Of a DNA stretch of 64,000 bases, positions 1 to 11,571 are shown in pieces (position 1 is the stretch's first letter; each line of letters starts with the position of its first letter). The position numbers were made by a program, and so were the translations under genes. The notes beneath the pieces are model-generated. The model had not been told where the DNA came from and searched no databases. It saw only the letters and a program-made list of their open reading frames with translations. Where the stretch lies: assembly GCA_951217055.1 (NCBI GenBank), contig OX578282.1, positions 47,364,329 to 47,428,328 of the forward strand. The letters run 5' to 3'. This DNA comes from Gerris lacustris (Eukaryota; Arthropoda; Insecta; Hemiptera; Gerridae).

Positions 1-4
1 GACT

Positions 5-388
5 AGGGGCACAAAAACTTTGTCAAACCAATATAAAAAATACTTTGATATCTTGTCAAAACTTGAGTCTTGTAAGTGACAGGCAGTGACCTTATGTTCA
101 TTCGCTAGGGCTAGTGGGGGAACGTGCAGAGTTGAAGAAGGTAGGATGCACTCGTCTGGTGTCGGCTTCTCATTCAAATACGATTTTTTTTTTGGCCAAT
201 TTTAACAGAAGGCCATCCTAATACTGACACAACCCCCCTTTTTCCACTGAATGCGTTCCCCCAACCCACCCGGCGTTTGACCATGAAGGCACTATCTGTA
301 AATTATTAAGCTTAAGTAAGTGCCTGGATGAGCAAAGACATTTAATTAAGATATTAGCCAAGAGGTTTGACAAAGTTTTTGTGCCTCT
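5..388. mobile_element. MITE with 25-bp terminal inverted repeats
   Basis: A 25-bp inverted repeat, 24 of 25 matching, bounds this 384-bp stretch: left arm 5-29 begins AGGGGCACAAAAAC and right arm 364-388 is its reverse complement with one mismatch. No coding potential is seen inside. The left flank is only four bases long because the window starts there, so the target duplication and superfamily cannot be assigned. It probably lies in an upstream ADRM1 intron, but the upstream exons are outside the window. Confidence 0.7.
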
Positions 389-665
389 TGTCAAAAATAA
401 AATAACTAGTTACTTTCAGCTTTAAAATTTTTCCCTTAGATTGCCTTTCAAGGCTCCGGTTCTGTGCTTGACAGTTAATAGAGGTTTTACTGTAATTTCA
501 ATTTACACATTTACTTCTGGTTGGAAGTGGTTTTAATTTAGACTCTAGTATAAACACCTCTAAGCCCTAAGCACTTAATACTACACTTGGCATTTGAAAG
601 CTTGGTTTGTTTTCTATAATAAATTGCACAATCTACTCTCTCCTATTTAGTATCATAAATATTAA

Positions 666-1069
666 CCCTTTCGCTACTTATAAGTCTGAGTGGAAGAGTA
701 CTGCTGGTTGTGGGACCTTGACTACATTGTGACACTGTTTGACACCTGCACTGCTTTTTATCCTAATTGTCTCATTTTGTTCTAGCTTCCTCGTAACAAT
801 TTAAAAATATGTTTAATAACATATATTGTTACACATTATATTCATAATTTTTTTTTATTTTTTGTTTAAAATCTATAGAATAATTTAATTATTAGGGTTT
901 GCTACTAGTACGTAGAAATCTCACTGGCACTCATAATACCTAAACAACAAGAAATACCATGACGAGATCTTGTCATTTACCCCACTGAGGGCATGTTTTA
1001 CGCATGATGAGTTATTTGTCATGGGTAATGGTGGGTGGTACTTCATTCATATGAATTTTGGTGAAAGGG
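666..1069. mobile_element. piggyBac-like MITE
   Basis: TTAA stands at both edges (662-665 and 1070-1073). The ends read CCCTTTCGCTA on the left and, reverse-complemented, CCCTTTCACCA on the right. TTAA target duplication with CCC-start termini is the piggyBac pattern. The 404-bp interior has no open frame, so this is a non-autonomous copy. The inverted repeat is short (about 10 of 12 bases), hence moderate confidence. Confidence 0.55.
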
Positions 1070-1125
1070 TTAATAAGTAAAGTGCACAATTTTATTATTT
1101 GGAAAACAATACATTTTTAGCACTA

Positions 1126-3396
1126 TACAGGGTGTTCCGCATAAGTACCTACTCAGAGAAACCTATGAATCAGATAGAAATATATTATTTTTTATAAATA
1201 CACATGTAGTATATACAACTATATGAACATCCATATTTGTTTATTTATTTTATTTTATTTTTATTTTTTTAAATTTCTTTACAATTTATTTATTGATTTA
1301 AATTTATTTTTATCTATTAACTATTTAATAATTTATTGTTTTTTGTTTTTTTTTATTATTTTAATGATACACCCTCCCATCAACACATTTACATTGTTTT
1401 TATTTAGGGGTCTTTCCTGTCCAACCATTCACTTATGTAGACCTCTCTCATCATTATCAATTCCTCTTTTTCCCATTCTACTCTTCTTTAAGTCTCTTCT
1501 CCGCAACACAGCTTAATTTCCTTATCCCAACTAGTAGTAGGTCTCCCTTTAGCCATAAACTATGTAATAAATAAAAATCTAAATAAGATAGAAAGATGCA
1601 TTTTGCAGCATCGAAAAGAACATTAAATTTACTTTAAAAAATCACTAATTTTAGTACACAATATGTTTATTAGCTTAGTGATAATGCAAGAGAAACATTA
1701 AAATTGGAAATTATATCAAATGTTTTTACAACTTTGAGCTTCCATAACTTTTATATCTTTATGCCTAATGTAATGTTTAAAATGCTTAAAAAACTGCGCA
1801 ATTTTATAAGCTTTAATTCGATATAGCATTGTCTACAGTTTAAGTAAGTGTTCATAGAGAAATAGTAAAAAAACTATAAGGAAATCAACTTATTCACATT
1901 AATATTTATTTACAAGCTTTCGAAATAACCACTATTTTCATATAAACAACATCAACACCTTCTTCAAATGCTCTGTGTTGCACTCCTTATCTCTTCAACT
2001 TCTGCCTTATTTGCTCAAGTGCAGAAATAATTCTATCCATTAGCTCTCCCCTAGTATACACAATTTTTCTGTATACAATACTTTTCACTAGGCCCCACTG
2101 ATAAAAGTCTACTGGTGTAAGGTCTGAGTGTGGAGGCCAGTGGACTGGTCTTTCAGCCAGTGCCTAACATTTCTGGCAAAGTGGGTGGGACATCCATCCA
2201 ACTGTAGGTACATGCTGATTCCTAAATCAAGTGGTAAGTCCTCAATTATTCCAATAAAAATATTTAAAAAAAAAAAAAATTCCACAAATGTCACCAGTAG
2301 GCGTCCTTGAAGAAAATGAGGTCTAACTATTCTGTGACCAATAATACTAGCCCACACATTTACAGAGAACTGGTGCTGAAAATGGTGAGGCCTCGGTCCA
2401 TGCGGATTTGCAATAGACCATGTATGAGTGTTGTGAAAATTAACAGCACCAGCTCTTGTAAAAGTGGACTCGTCGGTCCACAATATTAAATGTGAAACAT
2501 TTCTTCGTAATATCCAATTGCAGAATTATACCCTCGCAGCAATGTCAGCTAGGGTCAGCTTCTGGACGGGAGTGTCATTAAGGGCACAGTTGATTTCTTT
2601 TTCAAAATTCTAAAAATGCGTCCCTGGAATTCCCAATATAGCCGAAGCCCTTCTGCCTTCTAATACTGGTCCTAGGATCAGTACGAAAGTGATTCAGAAT
2701 TAATACTTCGTTGAGACCTCCAGCAGCCAAAGGTCGTTCATGATGACGAGGATGTGCAATAGAGCCTGTTTTTCGGCATCTACTTTCGACAACTTAAAAA
2801 ATTTGATAGGACGAATGTTGTCTGTTTGGGAAATGCCAGGCAACCGCGCTAGCATAAGAAAAGAAAACAATCATATTTTAATTTTAAAATTGCAGGAAAA
2901 TTCATAGAGCTGATACTTAATAAGTTGAATTCCTTCTAGTTTTTTTTACTATTTCTCTATGAACACTTACTTAAACTGTAGACAATGCTATATCGAATTA
3001 AAGCTTATGAATGTTTTAAACATTACGTTAGGTATAAAAATATAGAAGTTATGGAAAATCAAAGTTGTATAGACATTTGATATAGTTTCCAATTTTAATG
3101 TTTTTCTTGCATTATCACTAAGTTGATAAACATATTAAGTACTAAAAGTAGTGATTTCTTAAAGCAAATTTAATGCTCTTTACGATGCTGCAAACCGCAT
3201 CTTTCTATCTTATTCAGATGTTTATTTATTACGTAGTTTATGGGCTAAAAACAAGACCTAAATGAAAAAATTGATATATCGATATATCTCGAAAACGAAG
3301 ATCCTTAGGTCCTAAGGTTACTTGACATTTTTGGTCAGGAATTTGATGTAGATTCATAGGTTTTTCTCTGTAGGTACTTATGCGGAACACCCTGTA
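1126..3396 (-). mobile_element. Tc1/mariner-IS630 superfamily transposon with long inverted repeats
   Basis: The termini are perfect inverted repeats beginning TACAGGGTGTTCCGCATAAG, next to TA dinucleotides at 1124-1125 and 3397-3398, the usual Tc1/mariner target. The repeat is unusually long: after the outer ~35 bp, homology resumes at about 1535-1872 (left) and 2940-3260 (right, inverted), sharing blocks such as GTCTACAGTTTAAGTAAGTG. The segment at about 1170-1530 of the left arm is unrelated AT-rich sequence and looks like an insertion or replacement. A decayed transposase lies between the arms on the minus strand. Confidence 0.88.
1945..2870 (-). pseudogene. decayed IS630/Tc1-mariner-like transposase
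   Basis: The longest open piece (2109-2483, minus) contains WTDESTFTRAGAVN, a catalytic-core D/E block, NVWASIIGHRIV, and LQLDGCPTHFARNVRHWL, the second catalytic Asp with the usual PxHF context. Further on, other frames give HWPPHSDLTPVDFYQWG followed by VKSIVY, the third-acidic region and conserved C-terminal motif. An A-rich insertion near 2265-2280 and several frame changes break the gene. Upstream remnants near 2560-2850 contain the helix-turn-helix linker. It supplied transposition for the element at 1126-3396 but cannot now encode a whole enzyme. Confidence 0.85.
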
Positions 3397-4782
3397 TACC
3401 TATTGTAAAAAGTTGCTAAAGAAAATGAATTAGCCAAAAGTTCATTCGATGTACAAAAAAAAAAAGAAAAAAAAAAAAAAGGTTGGTATACAAATATGGT
3501 CGACATTCAACGGAATAGTGCAGGTATGAACTTAGGTTCTGTTTTATTTTATTTTTTTGTTTTGTCTTTTAACTAACAAGTGTTTTAGTATTTTCCTTTT
3601 AAATTGCTTTGCTCTAACCTGTTAGGCTATTATTTTTTTTTAGTGAAGGTTTGTGGCAATTATTTAGCTGTTTCACTCATTTGCTCTCCATGAAGATAAA
3701 GAATAAGAATGAACGTTTAGTTGTCATAAATGTTATTTGTCATTGTAAAGTTTGACTTGGCATGTGTTTTTTTGTTGATTGCTGAGTAAATAGTTATATA
3801 TTTAATTTATTCAAATCAAAAACTTATTCCCAAATCTTAATTACTTTTATTTTTGTCAATTGAATTACAAACTTATAGTAAATTTATGTAGTGTTTTATT
3901 TAGTGGATTACCAATTATCAGTTACCAGTTCACAAGCTTGGTTGAGGCAAAATCTTTATTCCTTATTGTTATTTAACTATCAAGAAAATCTATGTTTGTG
4001 AAAGAATTTAAATTATCAAAGGACATATTAATGTTTTTGTAATTTCCTTGATACCCTCTCAAGTTTGTATACCCTTGTATTTAAAAAAAAAAAGTATTTA
4101 CATTATTTACATATTATCTTTATGCTAATCTCTTTTTAATCAAATATATGGAAGAGAGTAAACAAATAATGAAGAACACTTAGATTTGTAAAAAACAAAA
4201 TATAATTTTATATCTATTCTTATTCAAATAAGAATTTTTAAAATAAAACAGAATATAAAATATTTTTCATAAAAATTATTAAGTATGTTCTCTTAGTTGT
4301 AGCATTTTAATTTAAGTAAAAATATCAAAACTACAGAGACAAACACAAAGAAAGAAAAAAATTTTAGGATTTTAAATTAAAGATTATTTTATATTTTTCC
4401 CCATTTAGAATGTAATATAAAAAGAGTATTATTAAATTATATATCTTGGTTTGGAGTGTAAATATTTGGTTTGATTGAAAATAGTCAAATAATGTCATGA
4501 TTAATCTATCAGGCTAGTTTGGTATTTTCTAAATGGGAAGGTTGATTTGTTAAATCACTCATACTCAAAGTGTTTCTTTTGGAGTACGTTGAGAAAACAA
4601 ACGTGAATTATTAATAAATTTGTCTAAGAATAAAAATGGTATGTTACTTTTCAAGTGAGAAGATGTATTAAATTGTATGTGGTTGAGTATGTTTGGAGAG
4701 GTGCTCTTGCAGAGTGAACTAACGCTTGGCTCATGGTTTTTGTTTTCTCCCTGATACTAAAACCCTGGTTGGTCTTGGTCAG
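3397..4782. other. AT-rich non-coding stretch, probably ADRM1 intron
   Basis: No open frame or recognisable exon was found. An A-rich run lies at about 3459-3480. The Pru (ubiquitin-binding) exons expected before the first visible ADRM1 exon are not in this stretch and presumably lie before the window. Confidence 0.5.
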
Positions 4783-7700
4783 GGGGTGTTAGTAAGGCTA
4801 AGGTAGAACTGAGTCCCACCTTTCTTCAGAGCTGTCTATCCAGAATTCAAGATCCATCTACACCAACCTCAACACGTACACCACAGCAAACTCAAGGTAA
4901 GTGTCGACTAACCTCTAGTTAATCAGTGTATTGGAAAACATGATCAATAGGAACATTGTTGTACCAGGTTGTGGATTGATTCCCTAACCACTCCCCCATA
5001 ATTATTTGAAGTGAAACTTCTTTAGGCTAGGTAGAGTTAATTGGCTTTAAAAGAAGTTTGTGATACAAGACTTGTTTAAGTGAGATTTTTTATAATAGGT
5101 AAATCATCATTTCCCAGCTTAAGTTGGCAGTTGATTACCTGTAAAAAATCTTTCACGACATTAGTGCTAACCATTGCACCACGGAGGTAGATGATTTTTC
5201 AATAAACAGAATTGGTATATAAGTGTAATATTATATGTAATATTATTATACATTATAATAATATAATATATAAATGTTGTTTTCATCTTTTTTCTTCATT
5301 ATTCGCTAAAATGTTATGAAAATATTTTATTTTTCAATTAAATTCCACATAACCATTTCTTTTCTTTTCTCGTCCTGACCGTAGCTAGGCGGGGACGCGG
5401 GCCTGCTTTAAGTATGAACATAGTAAAAACACAGATCCTTTCTCACGGGGTCGGATGCAGACCCGTACCCTCGACCGCACTAGTCATTACTGGACATTGA
5501 TCTCTATGTAGGTTTTCACACGTAGCGGGACCCGCGTCCGCACTTGTTACCTATTGGACATTGATCTCTATTCTCTGACCTAGTTCTCGTGGCTCTACGC
5601 AGTGCCTTTATACACAGTGCGGGCCTACGCCCGCATGTTTGATGCGGTGCGGTCGCTGGCCCGCCCCATGTGAAAGAGGCCTTAATCCTGAAATAATAAA
5701 ATCTTAAACAAATGCAAAGAGAGCAATGCATAAAATCAACTGTTTCTAGAACTTAAGTTTCACTTCTAATGCGTGAGAGTCTCACACATATTTTTTTATT
5801 GTGATGGTTGTTGAACCTTGAAATTATTCAATTTTTTAGAATGATTATAGAATGTGTTTTTTAAACTACCAAAATATAGCCCTTAGTAGTTAGTGTTTTA
5901 TAATTCTCATATCTTTCTCTTTATCTAATGAGAGAGAGAGAGTAAGTCATGCTCATTGGATTTTTCTGAAGTTTCTTATTTTACACAAAAAAGAGTTAGG
6001 GAAAGTTATTTTTGTCTAATTTATCTAATAATGCACAAATAAGTTGTTTGACTAACAATTTTATAAAGTTTAAATCATGTTAAGTGTGTTAAATATTGAA
6101 CGTTTAAAAAGAGTATTAAGCACCTATTAAGTGAGCTAGCTTCTGCTGGTAATTGATTCAATTATGTAAGTTGGCTGGAGAGGTAGAGCTATTGAACCAA
6201 CTATTACTCCCCTAAATATCATTAACCATCTTATCAAATTCAAAGCTACTGCCACTAGATGTTTTCCACTACACTGATAATCACAAAAAAAGTCTATTCA
6301 AAATACACAGTAGTTATATATCTAATCTAATATTCTATGCACTAGTGTTAGAGAATCCTATCTCCACGAACTTTTTTCATTATTTGGATATCAATTTCTA
6401 TGTATTAATGCATGCTTTTTATTCACCTGCTAGCTATTTTTGGTGTGAGTTTCGTCCTCCTCCTGTTAAATATAATGTACATAGCAATCTCTTGTTTTTG
6501 TTTTTTATTCATAAGGTGAAGATTTGTCATGACTTTGGTCCAATTCATGAAGATAAATAAGCCGATCTTCAGTGCTTAAAGCAGGCGTCTTTTTTTTTTT
6601 TGTCTATTTGGTGTGTTCTAGACTGTTAAAATACGGAGCTAAAACTAAATGGAATTAGGGTATTTATTTTGTTGTGTTCATCTTAAGCTCAGCTGCTTTT
6701 TTACCCCTATGACCCTTTTAGGTGCTTTAAAGTAATTCTACAATTATTAAAATTTCAAAAGGTAATATTATCAAGTAAAGGATCAAAACACCAGACTTAA
6801 ATTATTTTGACATAATTTGTAACTTCTATAAATTATATTTCTACAAGCCATACACAACCCTGTTTTACTATTTCAAAATGGTGTGGTTTGTGTTGTTAGC
6901 TATTTGATAACATTTGTTTGTATTGTTGTAGTTGATTTAAGTACTTCCATGACAACAGAAACTCTTGGTGCTATTCTGAATGACGCTGGCCTGGTTAGGG
7001 AGTTAGAGAGACACCTGCCTGCATTGGAAGGATGCCAGCAAGATCAGCTTAGTTCCACCCTTGCTTCTCCTCAGTTTCATCAGGTAGATAGTTTATAGAC
7101 TAAAAAGTCTTATGTTTTCTTTGCACTTTATTGAACAACTCTGCCTGGTATGGCAACTCAGGAGGACAAAATTAAGGATTTTCGAGTCAAATGTTAGTAC
7201 GTTTCTCCTATATGTACTTAATATTTGTCGGTCTCCTATTATGAAACTTTATAGTAGTCTTTAAATTACATAATTTATATAAATGAGTAGGTCAACATAC
7301 TCAGAACTTGAAAGCTTGTTTACATTCAAAGAGAGCAAGTTTTAGGTTTTATAACCTGCACCCAGCAAATCTTTCTAAATCTAACTAGAGTGACTGCACC
7401 GATTTGGGGGTTTTATGTGATGACCTGACTTTGACTTATAGGAAGGAAGACCTGGGCTTTGGGAAGACTGAAAGGGTGTTGGAGATAGTGCAGCTGGATA
7501 ATCCCTACTATCATGTGAAGGAGTTGTTTGAAAAAGAATGATCAGTGAATTGATTAGACCAATATTCAGTACGGTTACAGTCACTCTAAGCAGGAGGTGG
7601 CGATCTAAAAAAAACTCTATTTCTCTAGTATACAGTGTCAATGGCAACTTGGTTCAGGGCTTATTTGCTGAATGCATCCTTCCTGCAAGTTACTATCTGG

Positions 7701-8376
7701 GTGGTTCTGTATATAAACTTTATCTTCGATATTGAGTGGTTTTAAGTTCCTAGTATGCTTATTATAATGATCAGCCATTTTATGAATACACTCTTTTGAC
7801 TGATTGACTACTTTAGCTTTGATTTGTTTGCTGGGTCTGGGTCGTGGTATGAGATCACGTAAATGTTCTTGACATTGGTAAATGATTGGGGGGAATTCAT
7901 TTTGCCTTTAAGTATGTTTCTTTACTGTAAAAGTGCTAAATAAGGATCTGCTGTTATGCACTCACATAGGGAGTGGGTATAACTAAAATATTTTTCTAAT
8001 TCATTTAAATGCACATGTTAATGAGATAGTTAAGATTATTATTATTATTATTTTTTATTTTATTTTATTTTATTTTTTTTTTTTGCAGGCTGTAAGCATG
8101 TTCAGTAATGCCCTGCAGTCTGGTCAACTGGCGCCAGTAGTATCTCAGTTTGAAGTAGGAGATGAAGCAGTTTCTGCTGCTGCTCAAGGCAATATGGAAG
8201 ACTTTGTAAAAGCACTTCAAGCTGCCAATATCTCCAATGCCGGTTCAACTGGAGGAGCGTCAGCGGGTTCAACCATGCAGTCTCCAAACTCAAGCAACAC
8301 TCCTCAGTCAGAAGAAAAAGCTAAAACCACTGAGAAATCTCCCCGTGAGGATGATGATAATATGAGTCTCGACTGA
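4783..8376 (+). CDS. ADRM1: Proteasomal ubiquitin receptor ADRM1/Rpn13, C-terminal exons (partial)
   Basis: Rpn13 sits on the 19S proteasome lid, binds ubiquitin through its N-terminal Pru domain and recruits the deubiquitinase UCH37/UCHL5 through a C-terminal DEUBAD domain. Three exons are visible: 4783-4896, 6932-7083 and 8089-8376, with donors GTAAGT and GTAGAT, acceptors TTGTAG and TTGCAG, and phases 1 and 0 that join without a shift. The joined protein contains VELSPTFLQSCLSRIQ, QVDLSTSMTTETLGAIL, ERHLPALEGCQ, LASPQFHQAVSMFSNAL and SGQLAPVVSQF, then an acidic tail ending DDDNMSLD. This matches the order of the human protein (VDL...ILANA...LPYLP...TSPQFQQAL...SGQLGP...EEDMSLD). About 180 residues are present; the Pru domain is missing because its exons lie upstream of the window. 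The first exon boundary at 4783 is the least certain, as it rests on the acceptor TTGGTCAG. The intron at 7084-8088 and the long first intron hold ordinary AT-rich sequence and a GC-rich repeat. Confidence 0.93.
5375..5690. repeat. GC-rich degenerate repeat in ADRM1 intron
   Basis: This block stands out from its AT-rich surroundings (CGGGGACGCGGGCC, GCGGGACCCGCGTCCGC, GGTGCGGTCGCTGGCCCGCC). It contains a direct repeat of about 40 bp, with GGACATTGATCTCTAT at 5493-5508 and again about 60 bp later. It is probably a decayed non-autonomous DNA transposon, but I could not define matching ends. Confidence 0.45.
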
Positions 8377-8671
8377 AAAGCTTCATATTTAAAGCCTTTA
8401 TTAGACCCCCTTAAGCTTACATATATAACATTTATATTAGTCTAAGTATATATATTTAAATTTTTATAAAATATAATTAATTTATGTGTACTCAATTTTT
8501 AAGGGGTTTATCGACTAATTAATTATGTTTTGTATTATTTGTTTAATTATAACCATGTCAATTTAATATTTTTAATTTGACTTTATTTTTTTTTTTTTTT
8601 TACTGGGTGTCTTTAATAATACATGTTAGCTTAGGTCCTGATTGCATCTTCATCCACACGTAATTTCCTTA

Positions 8672-8750
8672 AATAAAATTGAAGTATTCTAAGCAGAAAT
8701 ATATAAAACAGACTGGACTTTTATTCTGTTCTGTTAGTGTAATAAATAAA
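8672..8750 (+). terminator. ADRM1 polyadenylation signals
   Basis: AATAAA occurs at 8672-8677 and twice, overlapping, at 8741-8750, about 300-370 bp after the stop codon. The sequence between is an AT-rich 3' UTR with a 20-base T run near 8586. The last pair of hexamers precedes T-rich sequence and is the likeliest cleavage signal. Confidence 0.6.
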
Positions 8751-9157
8751 ATTTGTTAAAAAATTGTTTTTCTTTTTATTTGTAACTATTTTTATTAATT
8801 ATTCTTTTCTTTTTTTTTACTACTATCATTGTTGTATTCTGCTTATGGAATTTTACCAACCTTTGATATCAAGGACTTGGTGTAATCAAAATATAACAAA
8901 TATTATCTCATGTTGTTTTCTTATTAGAGAATATCCTACAAATCTTATCCTTGCATTCCTAGCATTTTAGTTTATATTTGTGAATGTTTGCGAACTGATT
9001 ATTATTAATAAGCTGGAGGTGAAAAATTATCCCAGTTTAGAGAAAATTAATGATAATGATCAAAGGAGAAATAAGAGTATCCGCAGTTTGACTAGTGTCA
9101 TAAATAAACAGCTTGGTTTTCCGGGGAAATCCGCGTCATAAAGGGGATGAAGTCCGA

Positions 9158-9189
9158 CGTTTCGCTTCCACTACTGGAAGCATCTTCAG
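9158..9189 (-). other. hammerhead-like core in left arm of fold-back element
   Basis: On the minus strand the sequence reads CTGAAGA, T, then stem GCTTCCA, loop GTAG, stem TGGAAGC, then GAAAC. This resembles the CUGANGA/stem II/GAAA core of hammerhead ribozymes but has one extra T before stem II. Stems I and III and a cleavage site were not identified, so this is a motif resemblance only. Confidence 0.25.
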
Positions 9190-9273
9190 GGTTGTGGTGC
9201 ATCGTGATGTTTACTTGAAGCAACATCAAGACATACTGGTTGCTCCTAGTAAACATCACGATGCACCACACCC

Positions 9274-9304
9274 CTGAAGATGCTTCCAGTAGTGGAAGTG
9301 AAAC
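9274..9304 (+). other. hammerhead-like core in right arm of fold-back element
   Basis: This is the inverted partner of the motif at 9158-9189: CTGAAGA, T, stem GCTTCCA, loop GTAG, stem TGGAAG, then TGAAAC. The closing C of the stem has become T. The same caveats apply. Confidence 0.22.
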
Positions 9305-10058
9305 TCAGACTTCATCCCCTTCGTGAAGCGGATTTTACCGGAAAACCAAGCGGTTTATTACGAGTCTACCTGCGGAAGCCTATGCACCAAGTTAGTGTCA
9401 TAAAGACCAAATAGATTGGAGAATTATAAAGAAACATTAGTTAATTGATATTAAGTCGTATCAGCTAAGTCATCCATGAACCCAGGACTGGCAGATTCCA
9501 GGTAAGTCTTAGAATGAAGTCTTACCTACCAGACCAACTTATATTTTGTGTTCTCTTCTGTCTTAAGCCTAGGATAAAATATTCCAATAACAATACTATT
9601 GTTAATAGTTCACATTACCACCCCCCTTCCTTCCTCTATACAATCAGTGTTCCCTGGCAGGGTTTAATCCTCTTTTAATATTAAAGGGAAGTACACCATT
9701 TGTAGTTCTTAGGGCCAGATATTTGTAAAGATCTATTTTGGCGAAAAGAAAAATCAAGTTGCATCCATTGCTGATATAGTTGAAGAGACGTTGACTAAGA
9801 AGTTAAAAAGAAGCTATGGCAAGGGTGTATCCTTAAACCTTCTTTGTTCTACTACAGAGAATAACTACCGTGCAGCAGTACTGTGTAGATATTTATAAGC
9901 CTCAGTGTTTCATTAGTTCTTTTTTTAAATTAATTATAAAAAACTGTCCCTGTTTTTTTATTACTACTTTTCTAAATTCCCTCTAGTCCCTACTTTTAAC
10001 TTTGCACTCTTCCTTTTAAAAACTTCAGTTTAAAACTACAGTAATGGTGGTTGAAAAG

Positions 10059-10225
10059 CAGTGGTGTACCAAGGCGGGTATGGGAGGGTCGGGCTGCCCT
10101 GGAGAGAGTCTTAGGTGTCATTGTGGTAGAAAGAAAAAAAAACAAAAAACACCCCAAAATAATTTCTGATGGGGTGTCAACATAATATCCCGCCCCGGGT
10201 GCCACAAGACCTTGGTACACCACTG
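10059..10225. mobile_element. hAT MITE with 8-bp target duplication
   Basis: The ends are inverted repeats CAGTGGTGTACCAAGG / CCTTGGTACACCACTG. The flanks are an exact 8-bp duplication, TTGAAAAG, at 10051-10058 and 10226-10233. An 8-bp duplication with CAG-start termini is diagnostic of hAT elements. At 167 bp with no open frame it is non-autonomous. Confidence 0.92.
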
Positions 10226-10400
10226 TTGAAAAGTAATTTCATAAAACGGGGCCCAGACTTTATTTCTTCTAAAAACTAACTTTTAGTTTTTACTATAGAA
10301 CAAATTATCGAAAATATGGCATTTAAGACAAGCAACATATTTCTCTATATTGAATTATAGAGAATATGTTCTTATTGTGATTCCAATTCATGTATTTTTG

Positions 10401-10423
10401 CCCCCCCCCCCCCCCCCCCCCCC
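10401..10423. repeat. poly-C run, 23 bases
   Basis: Twenty-three consecutive C residues follow a TTTTTG. This is a mononucleotide tract whose true length is uncertain in any assembly. Confidence 0.9.
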
Positions 10424-11391
10424 AACAAAGAATAAGTATTCTTGGCCAAACCTCTACATTTATCACAATAAATACTGAATTGTTGGAGAAAAAATTAATT
10501 TAGTTGGTAACGGTAACTGACAACTGACTTTGGTTAAAACAAAATTCTGATGTTTTAATAAATACAGTAGCCCTCTTAAGTAGCCACCTTGGGACTGAAA
10601 CTGAACTCATGCCCAGTTAAACCAATTTGTTTCTCCTACTAAAGCAAATAAATAAACAAAAATACTTATAAAACCCCATAGAGTTTGAAGTATGATATTA
10701 AACCCACCCACAAAATCAAAACTAAAGTGCCACGGCTTTGTGAGAGCCCTAAGAAAAATTAAAGGGCTAATTAAAAAAAAGGGTTAATTAAAATAATTCA
10801 ATGCTAATAAATTATTTAATTTAATGTTTAATATTACACACCTTTTTTTAACAAACTTAAAATTGAAATATTTTATTTTTATGCATATAAAAAGAAGATA
10901 AAACTAAGCAGTAACTTCAAAATAATAAAGACAGGAAGTTCATTCCCTGTAACGAACCATCTACACAAAACATGATTGAAACCGGGTTTGACTGCATTCC
11001 CCAACTTTCCTTTTTGAATTTGTCCATTGTCCATGTCGTACGTAATAAATAGTGTCGCAGCTCGCAGCACAATCTGAATTTGTTCTCATTTAAATCTTAT
11101 CTTTACCTATTATTTCTATGTTTTACGTTCTTTATTTATAAATTAAGAATTATTTAGGTTTATTTTTGTTTCTATAACTTCTTCAACTCTTCCATTTTAA
11201 AAAAAGGTATGGTGTACTCGTCAAAATACATTTGTTTTTATTTTAATTTTTCCATTTTTTTTTTCACGTTAACATGAAGCAAGGATTTAAAGCGAGATTT
11301 TTTCTATTTCGGGTTGATGTTCGGCCGTTATTTTAAAATTACTTTTAATTCACTTTTCCAAATTCCGTTTTACACTTACGCCAATTATATT
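10424..11391. other. intergenic sequence with a pogo-like end
   Basis: No coding sequence is supported. At about 10564 the sequence TACAGTAGCCCTCTTAA...GCCACCTTG resembles a segment at about 29920 inside NOM1 intron 1 (CAGTGGCAGCCCTCTTAA...GCCACCTTGAGAC), so both are probably copies of one pogo/Tigger-like family. The far end could not be placed. Confidence 0.4.
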
Positions 11392-11571
11392 ATGAGTCGC
11401 GAATTTATTAAATTGCACAGAATGTCTTCAATGGCAAATGATTCTACAACGAATCGATCGCAGAACTCGTCCTCTAAGAGTTCAACCGGGAGTAGTTCCA
11501 AACCACCACCCAGTAAAAAAAGGGTCGCAGGATCCGGACAGGGCTCAAGTAAAATTCCTTCGAGAAGCAGT
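11392..11571 (+). CDS. possible 5' coding exon, Ser-rich, unidentified
   Basis: An open frame with start codons at 11392, 11422 and 11431 encodes a Ser/Thr/Asn-rich then basic stretch (NSSSKSSTGSSSKPPP, SKKRVAGSGQGSSK, IPSRS). It ends at a good donor, A/GTAAGA, at 11571-11572. Its base composition is closer to coding sequence than the surroundings (CG-containing codons, few AT runs). I do not recognise a family and could not find a matching second exon before the glutaredoxin gene at 14274. It could be the start of a gene, an alternative 5' exon, or chance. Confidence 0.3.

Larger units (their letters stand above)
9078..9380. mobile_element. Fold-back (palindromic) element, about 300 bp
   Basis: The left arm (9078-9228) and right arm (9235-9380) are inverted copies. 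The left reads CTTGGTTTTCCGG...GGGGATGAAGTC and the right is its reverse complement, with arms of about 145 bp and a short spacer at about 9229. Outer flanks carry a shared GTGTCATAAA. Each arm contains CTGAAGATG followed by a 7-bp stem and GAAAC (see the hammerhead-like entries). It could be a fold-back MITE or two head-to-head solo termini of a Penelope-type retroelement. Confidence 0.75.

Noticed and set aside
1223..1516. 97-codon open frame
   Set aside because: Low-complexity Phe/Leu/Ile sequence from AT-rich DNA inside a transposon arm.
3470..3526. Possible exon ending at GCAG/GTATGA
   Set aside because: Preceded by poly-A rather than a polypyrimidine tract, and the peptide does not match ADRM1.
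10879..11070. 63-codon minus open frame
   Set aside because: No recognisable domain; ends in AT-rich hydrophobic codons and has no supported splice partner.
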